This document shows positions 1 to 9,086 of a stretch of DNA of 64,000 nt, one piece after another. The notes beneath the pieces were generated by a model. That model did no database searches and had not been told where the DNA came from. It saw only the letters and a program-made list of their open reading frames with translations. The position numbers and the translations under genes were made by a program. Each line of letters starts with the position of its first letter. The stretch's first letter is position 1. Source of the DNA: Paraoerskovia marina DSM 21750 (GTDB lineage Bacteria; Actinomycetota; Actinomycetes; Actinomycetales; Cellulomonadaceae). The stretch spans positions 165,733 through 229,732 of the forward strand of contig NZ_JNIY01000006.1 of NCBI RefSeq assembly GCF_000701465.1, read 5' to 3'.

Positions 1-351
1 ACGCTGCGCCAGGACGGTCCCTCGGTCTTCAAGTGGGCGAGCTTCCAGATGGCCCCGATCGCCCAGCGGGCGCTCGACGCCGCCGGGGTCACCGCCGACC
101 AGATCCAGGCGTTCGTCCCGCACCAGGCGAACATGCGCATCATCGACCAGCTGATCAAGCAGCTCCGGCTCCCGGAGTCGGTGGTGATCGGACGCGACAT
201 CGCCGACACCGGCAACACGTCGGCCGCGTCGATCCCGCTCGCGACCGAACGGCTGCTGCGCGAGGGTCAGGTGAAGTCCGGCGACCTCTCGCTCCAGATC
301 GGGTTCGGCGCCGGGCTCGTCTACGCCGCGCAGGTCATCGCACTCCCTTAG
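1..351 (+). CDS. fabH: beta-ketoacyl-ACP synthase III (FabH), C-terminal part
   Basis: This is the C-terminal 116 residues of the initiating condensing enzyme of type II fatty acid synthesis, which joins an acyl-CoA starter to malonyl-ACP. The reading frame is open from the first base, so the gene begins outside the window; the ATG at 49 is internal. Two of the three catalytic residues are visible: His in PHQANMRII and Asn in GNTSAASIP. The catalytic Cys lies upstream of the window. It stops with TAG, 82 bases before acpP, and belongs to the fabH-acpP-fabF cluster. Family assignment is secure; acyl specificity cannot be judged from this fragment. Confidence 0.93.
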   Translation, partial: TLRQDGPSVFKWASFQMAPIAQRALDAAGVTADQIQAFVPHQANMRIIDQLIKQLRLPESVVIGRDIADTGNTSAASIPLATERLLREGQVKSGDLSLQIGFGAGLVYAAQVIALP

Positions 352-433
352 TTCCACTGTCCTGCGGCTGCCACCCGGCACGCCGTGATCACCATGCTCC
401 GGGCCACCGGGGCAGACATCAAGGAGATACACC

Positions 434-682
434 ATGGCTGCCACCGAGCAGGAAGTCCTTGCGGGCCTCGCCGAGATCGTCAGCGAAGAGACCGGTCTGC
501 CGACCGACGCCGTCGTCCTCGAGAAGTCCTTCACCGACGACCTCGACATCGACTCGCTCTCGATGATGACCATCGTCACGCACGCCGAGGACAAGTTCGA
601 CGTCCGCATCCCCGACGAGGACGTCAAGAACCTCGCGACCGTCGGCGACGCCGTCAGCTACATCACCAAGGCCCAGGCCTGA
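434..682 (+). CDS. acpP: acyl carrier protein
   Basis: An 82-residue acyl carrier protein of fatty acid synthesis, normal length for the family. The phosphopantetheine attachment site is Ser41 in the DIDSLSM motif, followed by the acidic helix II that docks to partner enzymes. A strong ribosome site AAGGAG at 421-426 fixes the ATG start. It lies between fabH and fabF in the same orientation, so it supplies the carrier for both condensing enzymes. The 107-base gap to fabF contains no obvious terminator, so cotranscription is likely. Confidence 0.96.
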   Translation: MAATEQEVLAGLAEIVSEETGLPTDAVVLEKSFTDDLDIDSLSMMTIVTHAEDKFDVRIPDEDVKNLATVGDAVSYITKAQA

Positions 683-789
683 TCCGCGGGCCGGGCCGGG
701 TGACCACCCGGCCCGGCCGCCCGCACCCTCGTCTTCACGCACGCAGGTTTCTGCACCCGTTGCCCCACCATGACCCCGTAGGAGTCGCC

Positions 790-2034
790 ATGAGCACCGT
801 CCCCGACGTCGTCGTCACCGGCCTGGGAGCCACGACCCCCCTCGGTGGTGACGTGGAGTCCACGTGGCGCGCCGCCCTCGCCGGCGAGTCAGGCGTGAAC
901 AGGCTCTCCGAGGAGTTCCTCGGCGACTGGGAGATGCCGGTCACCTTCGCGGCTCAGCTGAAGGTCCCCTCGGACGAGGTCCTGAGCCGGCCCGAGACCA
1001 AGCGGATGGACCTGTCGGCCCAGTACGCCGTCGTCGCCACCCGGGAGGCATGGGCCGACGCCGGTTCCCCGGAGGTGGACGGGGACCGTCTCGGCGCGGT
1101 CGTCTCCTCGGGCATCGGCGGCATCCAGACGATCCTCAACGCCTGGGACACCATGAACTCGCGCGGCCCGCGCCGCGTGCTCCCGATGACCGTGCCGATG
1201 CTGATGCCCAACTCCCCCTCGGCCTACGTCGAGCTGGAGATCGGTGCCCGCGCCGGAGCGCACGCGCTCGTCTCGGCCTGCGCGTCCGGTGCCGAGGCCA
1301 TCGGGTACGGGCTCGAGATGATCCGCACGGGTCGCGCAGACGTCGTCGTCGCCGGCGGCACCGAGGCGGCGATCCACCCGATGCCGATCGCCGCGTTCGC
1401 CGCGTCGCGCACGCTCTCGACCCGCAACGACGACCCCGAGGGCGCCTCCCGCCCGTACGACGTGACCCGCGACGGGTTCGTCCTCGGCGAGGGTGCAGCC
1501 GTCGTCGTCCTCGAGAGCGCGGAGCACGCCGCCGCCCGTGGCGCCCGCGTGTACGCGAAGATCGCCGGAGTCGGCCTGAGCTCCGACGCCTACCACATGA
1601 CGTCGCCCGACCCCGAGGGACGGGGCCAGATCGCCGCCATGCGCAGCGCCCTGGAGAACGCCGGACTCTCCACGAGCGACGTCCGCCACGTCAACGCACA
1701 CGCGACGTCGACGACCGTCGGCGATCTCGTCGAGGCACGCAGCATCCGCTCGCTCCTCGGCGACGACGCCGACCAGGTCTCGCTGTCCGCGACGAAGTCG
1801 ATGACGGGCCACCTTCTCGGTGGAGCGGGCGCCCTCGAGTCGATCTTCACGATCAAGGCGCTGGCGGACCGGCAGGCGCCGCCGACAATCAACGTCACCG
1901 AGCCGGATCCCGAGCTCGACCTCGACCTCGTCCGGAACACACCCCGTGAGATCCCGACGGGCGACGTCGCCGCGATCAACAACTCGTTCGGCTTCGGTGG
2001 TCACAACGTGGCACTGGTCGTCACCTCCGCGTAG
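790..2034 (+). CDS. fabF: beta-ketoacyl-ACP synthase II (FabF)
   Basis: A 414-residue elongating condensing enzyme that adds two carbons from malonyl-ACP to a growing acyl-ACP. It has the Cys-His-His triad of KAS I/II: Cys164 in SACASGAEA, His304 in NAHATSTT and His341 in MTGHLLGG. The C-terminal glycine-rich NNSFGFGGHN segment is intact. The start at 790 is preceded by TAGGAG and gives the usual N-terminus VVVTGLGATTPLG. It is the last gene of the fab cluster and is followed by a strong hairpin. Confidence 0.96.
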   Translation: MSTVPDVVVTGLGATTPLGGDVESTWRAALAGESGVNRLSEEFLGDWEMPVTFAAQLKVPSDEVLSRPETKRMDLSAQYAVVATREAWADAGSPEVDGDRLGAVVSSGIGGIQTILNAWDTMNSRGPRRVLPMTVPMLMPNSPSAYVELEIGARAGAHALVSACASGAEAIGYGLEMIRTGRADVVVAGGTEAAIHPMPIAAFAASRTLSTRNDDPEGASRPYDVTRDGFVLGEGAAVVVLESAEHAAARGARVYAKIAGVGLSSDAYHMTSPDPEGRGQIAAMRSALENAGLSTSDVRHVNAHATSTTVGDLVEARSIRSLLGDDADQVSLSATKSMTGHLLGGAGALESIFTIKALADRQAPPTINVTEPDPELDLDLVRNTPREIPTGDVAAINNSFGFGGHNVALVVTSA

Positions 2035-2045
2035 CGAGACCGGGC

Positions 2046-2092
2046 ACGACGAAGGCCGGTACCCCTTCCCCGGGGGTGCCGGCCTTCGTCGT
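2046..2092. terminator. bidirectional terminator between fabF and the DUF3145 gene
   Basis: Near-perfect inverted repeat with arms of about 20 bases (2046-2065 and 2072-2092) and a 6-base loop, between convergent genes. It starts 11 bases after the fabF stop. No long T tract follows, as is common for actinobacterial terminators. Confidence 0.8.
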
Positions 2093-2146
2093 GAACGGTT
2101 CCTGCTCTCGCGTCGCGAGCCCGGACGTCGTGGCCGCGGTCCGAGG

Positions 2147-2644
2147 TCAGCCGACCTCGTGGAGCCAGCGCACGGGTGCGCCGGCACCGGCATAGCGGAA
2201 CGGCTCGAGCTCCGCGTCCCAGGCGGTGCCGAGGGCGAGGTCCAGGGCGTCGCGCATCTGCCGGGGGTCGGCGTGCTCGAGCACGGAGCGGATGCGGTCC
2301 TCCGGGACGACGACGTTGCCGTGGACGTCCGTTGCGGCGTGGAAGATCCCGAGACCTGGAGTGTGCGACCACCGGCTGCCGTCGGCACCGGGCGAGGCCT
2401 CTTCCGTCACCTCGTACCGCAGGTGGGCCCAGCCGCGCAGGCCCGAGGCGAGCTTGGCACCGGTCCCCTGCGGACCGGTCCAGCTCAGCTCGGCGCGCAG
2501 CACCGAGGCGCCGGCGGGCTGGTCGGTCCAGTCCAGCGAGACGCGCCTGCCCAGCACGTTGCCTGCCGCCCACTCGATGTGGGGGCACAGCGCACGCGGA
2601 GATGAGTGCACGAAAAGAACACCGCGAGTGGTTGCACCAGACAT
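2147..2644 (-). CDS. DUF3145 family protein
   Basis: A 165-residue soluble protein that I recognise as DUF3145, a family found almost only in Actinobacteria and of unknown function. It has no signal peptide, membrane segment or catalytic motif that I can name. A GGGAGG ribosome site 6 bases before the ATG at 2644 supports the start. It is convergent with fabF and sits downstream of def on the same strand, with about 125 bases between them. Family naming is from sequence memory; no function is proposed. Confidence 0.85.
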   Translation of the reverse strand: MSGATTRGVLFVHSSPRALCPHIEWAAGNVLGRRVSLDWTDQPAGASVLRAELSWTGPQGTGAKLASGLRGWAHLRYEVTEEASPGADGSRWSHTPGLGIFHAATDVHGNVVVPEDRIRSVLEHADPRQMRDALDLALGTAWDAELEPFRYAGAGAPVRWLHEVG

Positions 2645-2769
2645 GTCGGCCTCCCTAGGTCGAGGTTCGTCTTCCCCAACGTCCTCGCCCAGCGGGAGTA
2701 CTGCAGTGCACGCGGCGTGCTCGTGCTCACATTCTTACATGATCCCGAAGAGTCATGCAGGGTGGGGGC

Positions 2770-3258
2770 TCAGAGCTGTGAACGCAGCTCGCGCATCGCC
2801 TTGCGCCGGACGGACTTCTCCAGCCGGTCCAGGTAGAGCATGCCGTCCAGGTGGTCGCACTCGTGCTGGAGCGCGCGCGCCATCAGCTCCGTGCCCTCTA
2901 CCACGACGGGCTTCCCGTCGAGGTCGATCCCCTCGACCCGGGCGTACCACGCACGTGTTGTCGGGTACCAGAGCCCGGGGACGGACAGGCACCCCTCCTC
3001 GCCATCCTGGTACTCGTCCTCGGACAGTGCGGTGATCCGGGGGTTGAGCACGTAGCCGATCTCGTCCTCGATGTTCCACGAGAAGGCACGGAGGCTCACG
3101 CCGATCTGGGGTGCTGCGAGGCCTGCCCGACCGTCGTCGTCGACCGTCTCGACGAGGTCCTCGACGAGCGCACGCACGCGGTCGTCGATGGTCGTGATCT
3201 CCTCGCACGGGGTGCGCAGGACGGGGTCCGGGATAACGCGGATCTCTCGCATGGCCAT
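2770..3258 (-). CDS. def: peptide deformylase
   Basis: A 162-residue metalloenzyme that removes the N-formyl group from new proteins at the ribosome exit. All three family motifs are present: GLAAPQIG (46-53), EEGCLSVPG with metal ligand Cys90, and HECDH with His132, catalytic Glu133 and His136. The ATG at 3258 is about 10 bases after a GGAAG sequence; a second in-frame ATG two codons later is possible. The C-terminus ends in a short basic helix ([14 protein letters not shown]). Confidence 0.96.
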   Translation of the reverse strand: MAMREIRVIPDPVLRTPCEEITTIDDRVRALVEDLVETVDDDGRAGLAAPQIGVSLRAFSWNIEDEIGYVLNPRITALSEDEYQDGEEGCLSVPGLWYPTTRAWYARVEGIDLDGKPVVVEGTELMARALQHECDHLDGMLYLDRLEKSVRRKAMRELRSQL

Positions 3259-3295
3259 GGGCCATATTCTTCCACGTCTCCCGGACCCCCACGGA

Positions 3296-4087
3296 TCACA
3301 TCCGGGCGAACCGTGCCCTCGCGAACGAGTACAGGCCGTAGGCGGCGAACCCGAGGCCCATGGCCACGAGCAGGACGGCCCCGAACGGCTGCCCGCCGAT
3401 CGTGGCGAAGACGTCGTCCATGCCACCGGCCTTGTCGGCGTCGGCCGTGAGGGCCGCCCAGACGAAGAGTGCACCGAGGACGACAAGCGCTGCGCCCTTG
3501 GCGATGTACCCGATCTTCCCGGTCAGGACGACACCCTTGCCGGCGGCACCCGTTCCCGTCGACCTCAGGTCCTCGCGGAACTTCTCCTTCCAGCCCTTGT
3601 AGACGTGGTAGACGCCACCACCGATGATCGCCAGGCCGACCGCCCCGACGAGGAGCTGACCCGCCGGCGCGGCCAGGGCCTTGGCCGTCAGCGACTCCTC
3701 CGAGCCGCCACCCGACCCGCTGCCCGTCGCGAACCGCATCGCGATGAACCCCATCGCTCCGTAGAGCACGGCCTTCCCCGCAGCCTTGGCGCGGTCCGTG
3801 GCCTCCTGCCCGCGAGAGACCGCCTCCGTCACCTGCCACAGCGCGAGCGCCGCGAAGGCGACGACGGCGAACCAGAGGACGAACGCGCCACCGGGCGTCT
3901 GGGCGATCTCGCTGAAGGCACCGGAGGAGTCAGCGGACCCGGAGTCCGAGGAGGACAGCGCGATCTTGACGACCAGGCCGCCGACGATCAGGTGCAGGAG
4001 GCCGCTCACCGCGAAGCCGGCACGCGCCAGACCCTGGAGGACCTTGCTGTCGTTCGCCTGCTGGGCGGCACCAGATGCCGAGTTCAT
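3296..4087 (-). CDS. DUF1206 integral membrane protein
   Basis: A 263-residue membrane protein with about six hydrophobic helices arranged as three similar two-helix units, the repeat pattern of DUF1206. Its units start with related Gly/Arg-rich segments ([48 protein letters not shown]). GGGAGG lies 7 bases before the ATG at 4087. The function of the family is unknown. It is 38 bases upstream of def on the same strand and could share its transcript. Confidence 0.85.
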   Translation of the reverse strand: MNSASGAAQQANDSKVLQGLARAGFAVSGLLHLIVGGLVVKIALSSSDSGSADSSGAFSEIAQTPGGAFVLWFAVVAFAALALWQVTEAVSRGQEATDRAKAAGKAVLYGAMGFIAMRFATGSGSGGGSEESLTAKALAAPAGQLLVGAVGLAIIGGGVYHVYKGWKEKFREDLRSTGTGAAGKGVVLTGKIGYIAKGAALVVLGALFVWAALTADADKAGGMDDVFATIGGQPFGAVLLVAMGLGFAAYGLYSFARARFARM

Positions 4088-4258
4088 GAATCACCCTCCC
4101 TCGCCCCGGTCGATCCGGGGCAGGGAGACAGTGTGGCAAAGATTCCGTTCCACACCACTTGTCGGGCATGCCGGCGGTCGGCAGCGGCGTTCGGCACTTG
4201 CGTCGAGCGCGGGTGACCGGCCCGGACGCACAGCTCGGGGATCCCTCGGGAACACGGG

Positions 4259-4332
4259 TGGGCCAGGTGGGGCTTGAACCCACGACCGACGGATTATGAG
4301 TCCGCTGCTCTGACCGACTGAGCTACTGGCCC
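4259..4332 (-). tRNA. tRNA with anticodon CAU (probably tRNA-Ile2; elongator Met possible)
   Basis: A 74-base cloverleaf on the minus strand with acceptor stem GGGCCAG/CTGGCCC, a D arm GTAGCTCAGTCGGTCAGAGC, anticodon loop CTCATAA and a T arm with GTTCAAGC. CCA is not encoded. The CAU anticodon could be Met or the Ile2 species that needs lysidine at C34 from TilS. The acceptor and anticodon stems look closer to Ile2 tRNAs I remember, but this is a judgement. The gene begins 21 bases after the stop codon of the upstream nuclease gene. Confidence 0.93.
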
Positions 4333-4353
4333 GTGCGCCGAACATCGTACCCG

Positions 4354-5004
4354 TCAGCGCAGCGCGAGTCGCCGCCGTTCCGCCATGCGCCGACGGCGCG
4401 CCTCGACCTCGTCGGCGAGCTCGTGCAGGTCGGCGAGGAACCGGTCGGCGTGCTCGACCAGCACGCCGATCCGCTGCTCGTCCCGGGTCACCCAGCAGAC
4501 CTCTCGCTCGAGCGTGTGCCGGTGCTCGACGACGAAGAGCGAGCGGTCCGCACCGGTGACGTGCAGCTGCCACTGGAGCTGGTCGCGATACCGACGGACC
4601 GCGCTGCGCAGCGGATGGACCGACGTCTTGATCTCGGCGATCGCGTCCTCGCCGATCCCGTCGGGCGTGGCGAGGTGACCCGACGTCTCCCCCTCGCACA
4701 GCAGTGCGTTGGGCTCGATGCCCCAGTTCTCGGTGATCCAGGCCGCGATGACCGGCTCCCGCTCACGACCGTGGGCGAAGGCGGCCGAGTGCGCGTCCGC
4801 CTCGCCGAAGACCTTGCGTTCGAGCAGCTTGGCCCGCTGCACGCTGGGTGTTCCGTCCTGGCGGACGATCTTCGTGCAGTCGGTCGCCGTGACACCGGAG
4901 CGCCGCGCCGCGAGCCAGGCGTCGCGGGCGTCGGAACCCACGGGTGCGCCGTCGTCGTCGCACCGGAACCGGACGCGCACGGGTGACGGGTGGACGACGA
5001 GCAC
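4354..5004 (-). CDS. YqaJ/lambda-exonuclease-like PD-(D/E)XK nuclease
   Basis: A 216-residue protein resembling the YqaJ viral recombinase / RecB-type nuclease fold. Visible motifs, in order, are SGVTATDCTKIV near the N-terminus, GREREPVIAAWI, the acidic ATPDGI and the AEIKTS segment, which match the E...D...(E)xK active site of the family. The start is decided by AGGAGG at 5009-5014, five bases before GTG 5004; an in-frame ATG at 5019 lies upstream of that ribosome site and is unlikely. Relatives work in phage recombination with an annealing protein, but no phage gene is visible here. It may act in general DNA processing. It ends 21 bases before the tRNA. Confidence 0.72.
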   Translation of the reverse strand: MLVVHPSPVRVRFRCDDDGAPVGSDARDAWLAARRSGVTATDCTKIVRQDGTPSVQRAKLLERKVFGEADAHSAAFAHGREREPVIAAWITENWGIEPNALLCEGETSGHLATPDGIGEDAIAEIKTSVHPLRSAVRRYRDQLQWQLHVTGADRSLFVVEHRHTLEREVCWVTRDEQRIGVLVEHADRFLADLHELADEVEARRRRMAERRRLALR

Positions 5005-5068
5005 GAGACCTCCTGACATCGGACCAGGCGAGGTTATCGCCTCCGCGCACACATCCACGTACTGGCGC

Positions 5069-5074
5069 TACGGT
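5069..5074 (+). promoter_or_regulatory. -10 box TACGGT, leaderless start of the 164-residue protein gene
   Basis: TACGGT ends six bases before the ATG at 5081, matching the leaderless arrangement seen repeatedly in this window. No Shine-Dalgarno sequence is present. Confidence 0.5.
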
Positions 5075-5080
5075 TGCCAG

Positions 5081-5575
5081 ATGTTCTTTCGTCGCGCCAC
5101 GCTCCCCGCAGACGTCCGCCAGACGCTCGACCTGGCGGCGGGCGACAAGGTCCTGGCGAGCGCCGAGCTCGACGACGGCTGGGCGGTCGCGAGCCGGCAG
5201 CACCTGCACCTGACCGGTGCGCGTGCCGTTCGCCGACCCTGGTCGGCCGTCGACCGCGCCAGCGCGGACCCCGAGACGTCGACGATCACGGTGACGTGGG
5301 TGGACGCAGAGCCCACGGCCCTCCGCCTCGTGGACGGGTCGCCGGGACCCTTCCCGACGGTGCTGCGCGAGCGGGTCCAGACCTCGGTCGTCCTCGCCGA
5401 GCGCATCACGCTCCCGGGGGGCGCTGCGCGGGTCGCGGTCCGACGCGCCCCGGACGGTTCCCTCTTCTCCCAGGTCTCTGTCGACGGCGGCGTCGACGTG
5501 GACGACCCGGCGATCCGGCGACGGTTGGACGTCACAGAGTCCGCCGTACGATCGGCGTGCGGAATGGGTCTCTGA
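5081..5575 (+). CDS. hypothetical protein, 164 residues
   Basis: I do not recognise this protein. It begins MFFRRATLP, is soluble by composition, and contains a short beta-rich stretch (ITVTWVDAEP) followed by a charged C-terminus. There is no signal peptide, membrane helix or metal motif. The repeated pattern of short strands ('ADVRQTLDLAAGDKVLASAE', 'WAVASRQHLHLTGARAV') suggests a PH-like or beta-barrel fold, which is only a guess. The ATG is positioned for leaderless translation. It is divergent from the nuclease gene, ends 52 bases before tRNA-Asn, and codon use matches the neighbours. Confidence 0.75.
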   Translation: MFFRRATLPADVRQTLDLAAGDKVLASAELDDGWAVASRQHLHLTGARAVRRPWSAVDRASADPETSTITVTWVDAEPTALRLVDGSPGPFPTVLRERVQTSVVLAERITLPGGAARVAVRRAPDGSLFSQVSVDGGVDVDDPAIRRRLDVTESAVRSACGMGL

Positions 5576-5627
5576 GGCTGGTAGAGTTTTCTCCGTTCGG
5601 CAGCCCGGCGAGGCAGCCGATCCGCGA

Positions 5628-5699
<72 letters not shown>

Positions 5700-5705
5700 C
5701 ATCGC

Positions 5706-5740
5706 AGAAGGCGCTGACCGTCCGGTCGGCGCCTTCTTTC
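5706..5740. terminator. terminator after tRNA-Asn
   Basis: Inverted repeat AGAAGGCGC (5706-5714) / GCGCCTTCT (5729-5737) with an inner GACC/GGTC helix, followed by TTTC. It separates tRNA-Asn from the convergent dnaG gene, and can serve both strands. Confidence 0.85.
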
Positions 5741-5803
5741 GTCGCTGGACCGCTCCGAGCCCCACCGGGCGTCGGTCGTCACCCGGCCGTCACCCGGCGG
5801 CCG

Positions 5804-7720
5804 TCACCCGGCCTCGCGCAGCTCGCGGCGCTGTCTCTCGATGCTCAGCAGGTCGGCGAAGGCCTGCTGGTAGGCGGGGTCCGACGGGTCGAGGCGCTGC
5901 AGCGTCCCCTTCGCGTCGGCGATACGGCGGGCGAGCCCCATGTCGACGAGCGTGCGCACGACGTCGCGCACGTACGCGTCGATCGACTCGGGACGGTCCT
6001 CGGGCATCGGGGCCACGGCGAGACGGTTGACGATCGGGGCGACGTGCTCGGGCGCGGCCGAGACGACGTCGGCGACCCAGCGCCCGGGCGTGGCCCGAGC
6101 CGCCGTGAGCCCGCCGACACCCCGGATCACCTCGTGCACGGCCCGCCAGGCGGGCGTCGCGAAGGCGTCGGCGTCGAGCGCGTCGAACGTGTCGGCGTCA
6201 GCCGCGAGCGGGTACTGCAGCACGCCGATCAGCACCTGCCGCTCGAGCCGGGCTGCCGGGTCACGGGGGTCCGGCTCGGGCAGACGTGGGCCGTCGGAGA
6301 CGGACTCCGCCGCTGGCTCGGACCGGTGCGGGCGAAGGGCGTGCTCGTCCGGTCCGGCCAGCCGCGGGGCGTTCTTGACCGCGCGCAGGACGGCGGGCTC
6401 GTCCATCCCGATCCAGCCGGCCAGCATCCGCGCGTACTCGGGCCGCAGAGCGGTGTCCCGGATCCCGGCGATCACGGGGGCCGCGGCCCGCAGCGCACCG
6501 ACCCGCCCCTCGGCGGTGGTGAGGTCGTAGTCCTCGAGCGTCGTCCGCACGACGAACTCGAAGAGCGGCTGGCGCCCGTCCACGAGCGCCCGGACGGCTT
6601 CCGGTCCGCGAGCCATCCGCAGGTCGCACGGGTCCATGCCGGAGCCCTCGACGGCCACGAACGTCTGGGCGTAGAAGCGCTGATCCTCGCTGAACGCGCG
6701 CATCGCGGCCTTCTGCCCCGCGGCGTCGCCGTCGAACGTGAAGATCACCTCGCCACCCACGGACGTGCCGGAGCGCAGCTGGAGCCCGCCGGCCGGGGAG
6801 GTGTCGCCGAGCAGACGTCGCACGATCCGGGCATGGTCGGAGCCGAACGCGGTGCCGCACGTCGCGACCGCCGTCGTCACGCCCGACAGGTGCGCGGCCA
6901 TGACGTCGGTGTACCCCTCGACGATCACGGCCTGCTTGCTCTTGGCGATGTCCCGCTTGGCGAGGTCGATGCCGTAGAGCACCTGCGACTTCTTGTAGAG
7001 CGGGGTCTCGGGGGTGTTCAGGTACTTCGGGCCCTGGTCGTCGTCGTACAACCGGCGTGCGCCGAACCCGACGATCTCGCCGGTAAGGTCCCGGATCGGC
7101 CACATCAGCCGGCCGCGGAACCGGTCGTAGACGCCGCGTCGCCCCTCGCTGACGACGCCCGACGCCGTGAGCTCGGCCTGGGTGAACCCGCGCCCGCGCA
7201 GGTGGTCCATGAGGTGGCTCCACCCGGTGGGCGCGTAGCCGATGCCGAAGTGCTCGGCGTCCGCGCGCTCGAAGCTCCGCTCGGCGAGGAACGCGCGTGC
7301 CGCGCCGGCCCCCGGGCCGAAGAGCTGTTCGGAGTAGTACTCGGCCGCGACGCGGTGGACCTCGAGCAGACGCTGGCGCTGCCCCGGCTCGCCCTGGCGG
7401 CGTGGCCCGCCGCCCTCCTCGTAGCGCAGCTGGACGCCGGCCTTGTCGGCGAGGTACTCGACGGCCTCCGTGAACGAGAGCCCGTCGATCTTCTGGACGA
7501 ACGAGATGGCGTCGCCACCCTCGCCGCACCCGAAGCAGTGCCAGCGGCCGACCTGGGGGCGGACGTGGAACGACGGCGACCGCTCGTCGTGGAAGGGGCA
7601 CAGGCCCTTGAGAGAACCGACGCCGGCGGACTTCAGGGTGACGTGCGCACCGACGATCTCGTCGATCGGTGCACGGTCACGGACGGCATCGACGTCCTCG
7701 CGCTTGATCAGTCCGGCCAC
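5804..7720 (-). CDS. dnaG: DNA primase
   Basis: A 638-residue primase that makes RNA primers at the replication fork and works with DnaB helicase. The N-terminal CHC2-type zinc finger has Cys41, His44, Cys62 and Cys65. It is followed by the catalytic core with the Toprim acidic motifs (VEGYTDVMA, FDGDAAGQKA) and a C-terminal helicase-binding domain. The GTG start at 7720 is preceded by TAGACT and six bases, so the mRNA is probably leaderless. It is downstream of dgt, giving the common actinobacterial order dgt-dnaG. Confidence 0.96.
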   Translation of the reverse strand: MAGLIKREDVDAVRDRAPIDEIVGAHVTLKSAGVGSLKGLCPFHDERSPSFHVRPQVGRWHCFGCGEGGDAISFVQKIDGLSFTEAVEYLADKAGVQLRYEEGGGPRRQGEPGQRQRLLEVHRVAAEYYSEQLFGPGAGAARAFLAERSFERADAEHFGIGYAPTGWSHLMDHLRGRGFTQAELTASGVVSEGRRGVYDRFRGRLMWPIRDLTGEIVGFGARRLYDDDQGPKYLNTPETPLYKKSQVLYGIDLAKRDIAKSKQAVIVEGYTDVMAAHLSGVTTAVATCGTAFGSDHARIVRRLLGDTSPAGGLQLRSGTSVGGEVIFTFDGDAAGQKAAMRAFSEDQRFYAQTFVAVEGSGMDPCDLRMARGPEAVRALVDGRQPLFEFVVRTTLEDYDLTTAEGRVGALRAAAPVIAGIRDTALRPEYARMLAGWIGMDEPAVLRAVKNAPRLAGPDEHALRPHRSEPAAESVSDGPRLPEPDPRDPAARLERQVLIGVLQYPLAADADTFDALDADAFATPAWRAVHEVIRGVGGLTAARATPGRWVADVVSAAPEHVAPIVNRLAVAPMPEDRPESIDAYVRDVVRTLVDMGLARRIADAKGTLQRLDPSDPAYQQAFADLLSIERQRRELREAG

Positions 7721-7726
7721 GGGTCG

Positions 7727-7732
7727 AGTCTA
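7727..7732 (-). promoter_or_regulatory. -10 box TAGACT, leaderless dnaG
   Basis: TAGACT followed by CGACCC and then GTG 7720 on the minus strand. This places the predicted transcription start on the first base of the start codon. Confidence 0.55.
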
Positions 7733-7766
7733 GGGTGCCGCAGGGGTCCGTGGGTGCCGTCGGAGG

Positions 7767-9029
7767 CTAGCGGACGCCGAGCCGCGCGTGCAGGTGCAGC
7801 GCGCTCACGTCGGTCATCGAGGCCACCTGGTCGACCACCACGCGCAGTCGAGTCGCGTCGTCGGACGCCTCCCGCCAGTCCGCCGCGAACGACCGCTCGA
7901 GCGAGTCAGGTGCTCCCTCGCGCAGCACCTCGACGAGGTCGGCGATGATCTGCCGCTGCTGGTGGTAGACCGGCTCCTGTTCCCGCGGCGCCATGACGTA
8001 CGCCACCGCGATGCCCTTGAGGGCGAGGATCTCTGCGTGGGTCTCCTCCGGGACCACGAGCGAGCCCGCGTACCGCGTGAGCGGGCCGTCGCCGAACCGC
8101 TCCCGGGTGGCCCGCTGGGCGGAGCCGCTGAACCGGCCGATCAGCTGACTCGTGGCGTTCTTCAGGCGGGCGAGCGCCCGGCGCGACCCGTCGTGCTCGC
8201 GCACGAGGTTCCCGGTCGCGGCGAGACGCAGGAGCGCGGCGTCCAGCTCGTCGGCGGTGAAACGGCGGCCGTACCAGGCGTGGACGGCGGAGACGACACG
8301 CGCACGCTCCCCGTCGTGGTCGAGCCGTGCCAGGTCCAGGTGCCCCGCGACGACGGCGTCCTCGACGTCGTGGACGGAGTAGGAGATGTCGTCCGCGAGG
8401 TCCATCACCTGCGCCTCCATGCACTGCACGTTGTCCGGGGCACCGTCGCGCAGCCAGTGGAAGACGTCGCGGTCGTCCTCGTAGACCCCGAACTTGGGGG
8501 TCGGGGTCCCGTCGGGACGCGGCGGACCCTCGCCCCTGCCCCACGGGTACTTCGTCGCGGCGTCGAGAGACGCCCGCGTGAGGTTGAGGCCGACCGCACG
8601 TCCGTCGGCGGCGACCACCTTCGGCTCGAGCCGCGTCAGCAGCCGCAGGGTCTGGGCGTTGCCCTCGAAGCCGCCGATCTCGACGGTGAGCTCGGCGAGC
8701 GCGCGCTCGCCGTTGTGCCCGAAGGGCGGGTGCCCGAGGTCGTGGGCCAGGCAGGCGGTGTCGACCAGGTCCGGGTCGCAGCCGAGCGCCTTGCCGAGCT
8801 CACGGCCCACCTGGGCGACCTCGAGCGAGTGTGTCAGGCGCGTCCGGACGAAGTCGTCGCTGCTCGGACCGAGCACCTGGGTCTTGGCGCCGAGCCGCCG
8901 CAGGGCGGAGGAGTGCACGATGCGCGCGCGGTCCCGCTCGAACGGGGTCCGTGACTTGCTCTTGGGCGGCTCCTCGGACCACCGGTCGACGTCGGTCGCG
9001 GTGTACGGGGCTGAACTCAGGGCTGGCAC
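7767..9029 (-). CDS. dgt: dGTP triphosphohydrolase-like protein
   Basis: A 420-residue HD-domain phosphohydrolase that splits dNTPs, typically dGTP, to nucleoside and triphosphate and so shapes the nucleotide pool. Family marks are RIVHSSALRRLGAKTQV, the metal-binding TRLTHSLE (His67), the HD pair in CLAHDLGHPPFGH (His95, Asp96) and the later DLADDISYSVHD. The GTG start at 9029 follows TACGCT plus six bases. It lies 46 bases before dnaG on the same strand, and both genes appear to have their own leaderless promoter. Confidence 0.93.
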   Translation of the reverse strand: MPALSSAPYTATDVDRWSEEPPKSKSRTPFERDRARIVHSSALRRLGAKTQVLGPSSDDFVRTRLTHSLEVAQVGRELGKALGCDPDLVDTACLAHDLGHPPFGHNGERALAELTVEIGGFEGNAQTLRLLTRLEPKVVAADGRAVGLNLTRASLDAATKYPWGRGEGPPRPDGTPTPKFGVYEDDRDVFHWLRDGAPDNVQCMEAQVMDLADDISYSVHDVEDAVVAGHLDLARLDHDGERARVVSAVHAWYGRRFTADELDAALLRLAATGNLVREHDGSRRALARLKNATSQLIGRFSGSAQRATRERFGDGPLTRYAGSLVVPEETHAEILALKGIAVAYVMAPREQEPVYHQQRQIIADLVEVLREGAPDSLERSFAADWREASDDATRLRVVVDQVASMTDVSALHLHARLGVR

Positions 9030-9035
9030 ATGCCC

Positions 9036-9041
9036 AGCGTA
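9036..9041 (-). promoter_or_regulatory. -10 box TACGCT, leaderless dgt
   Basis: TACGCT, then GGGCAT, then GTG 9029 on the minus strand; no ribosome site. It supports the chosen start. Confidence 0.5.
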
Positions 9042-9086
9042 GGGCCGCGGACGACGGCGCGGGAGCGGTGCACGGCCGGCGGCGGG

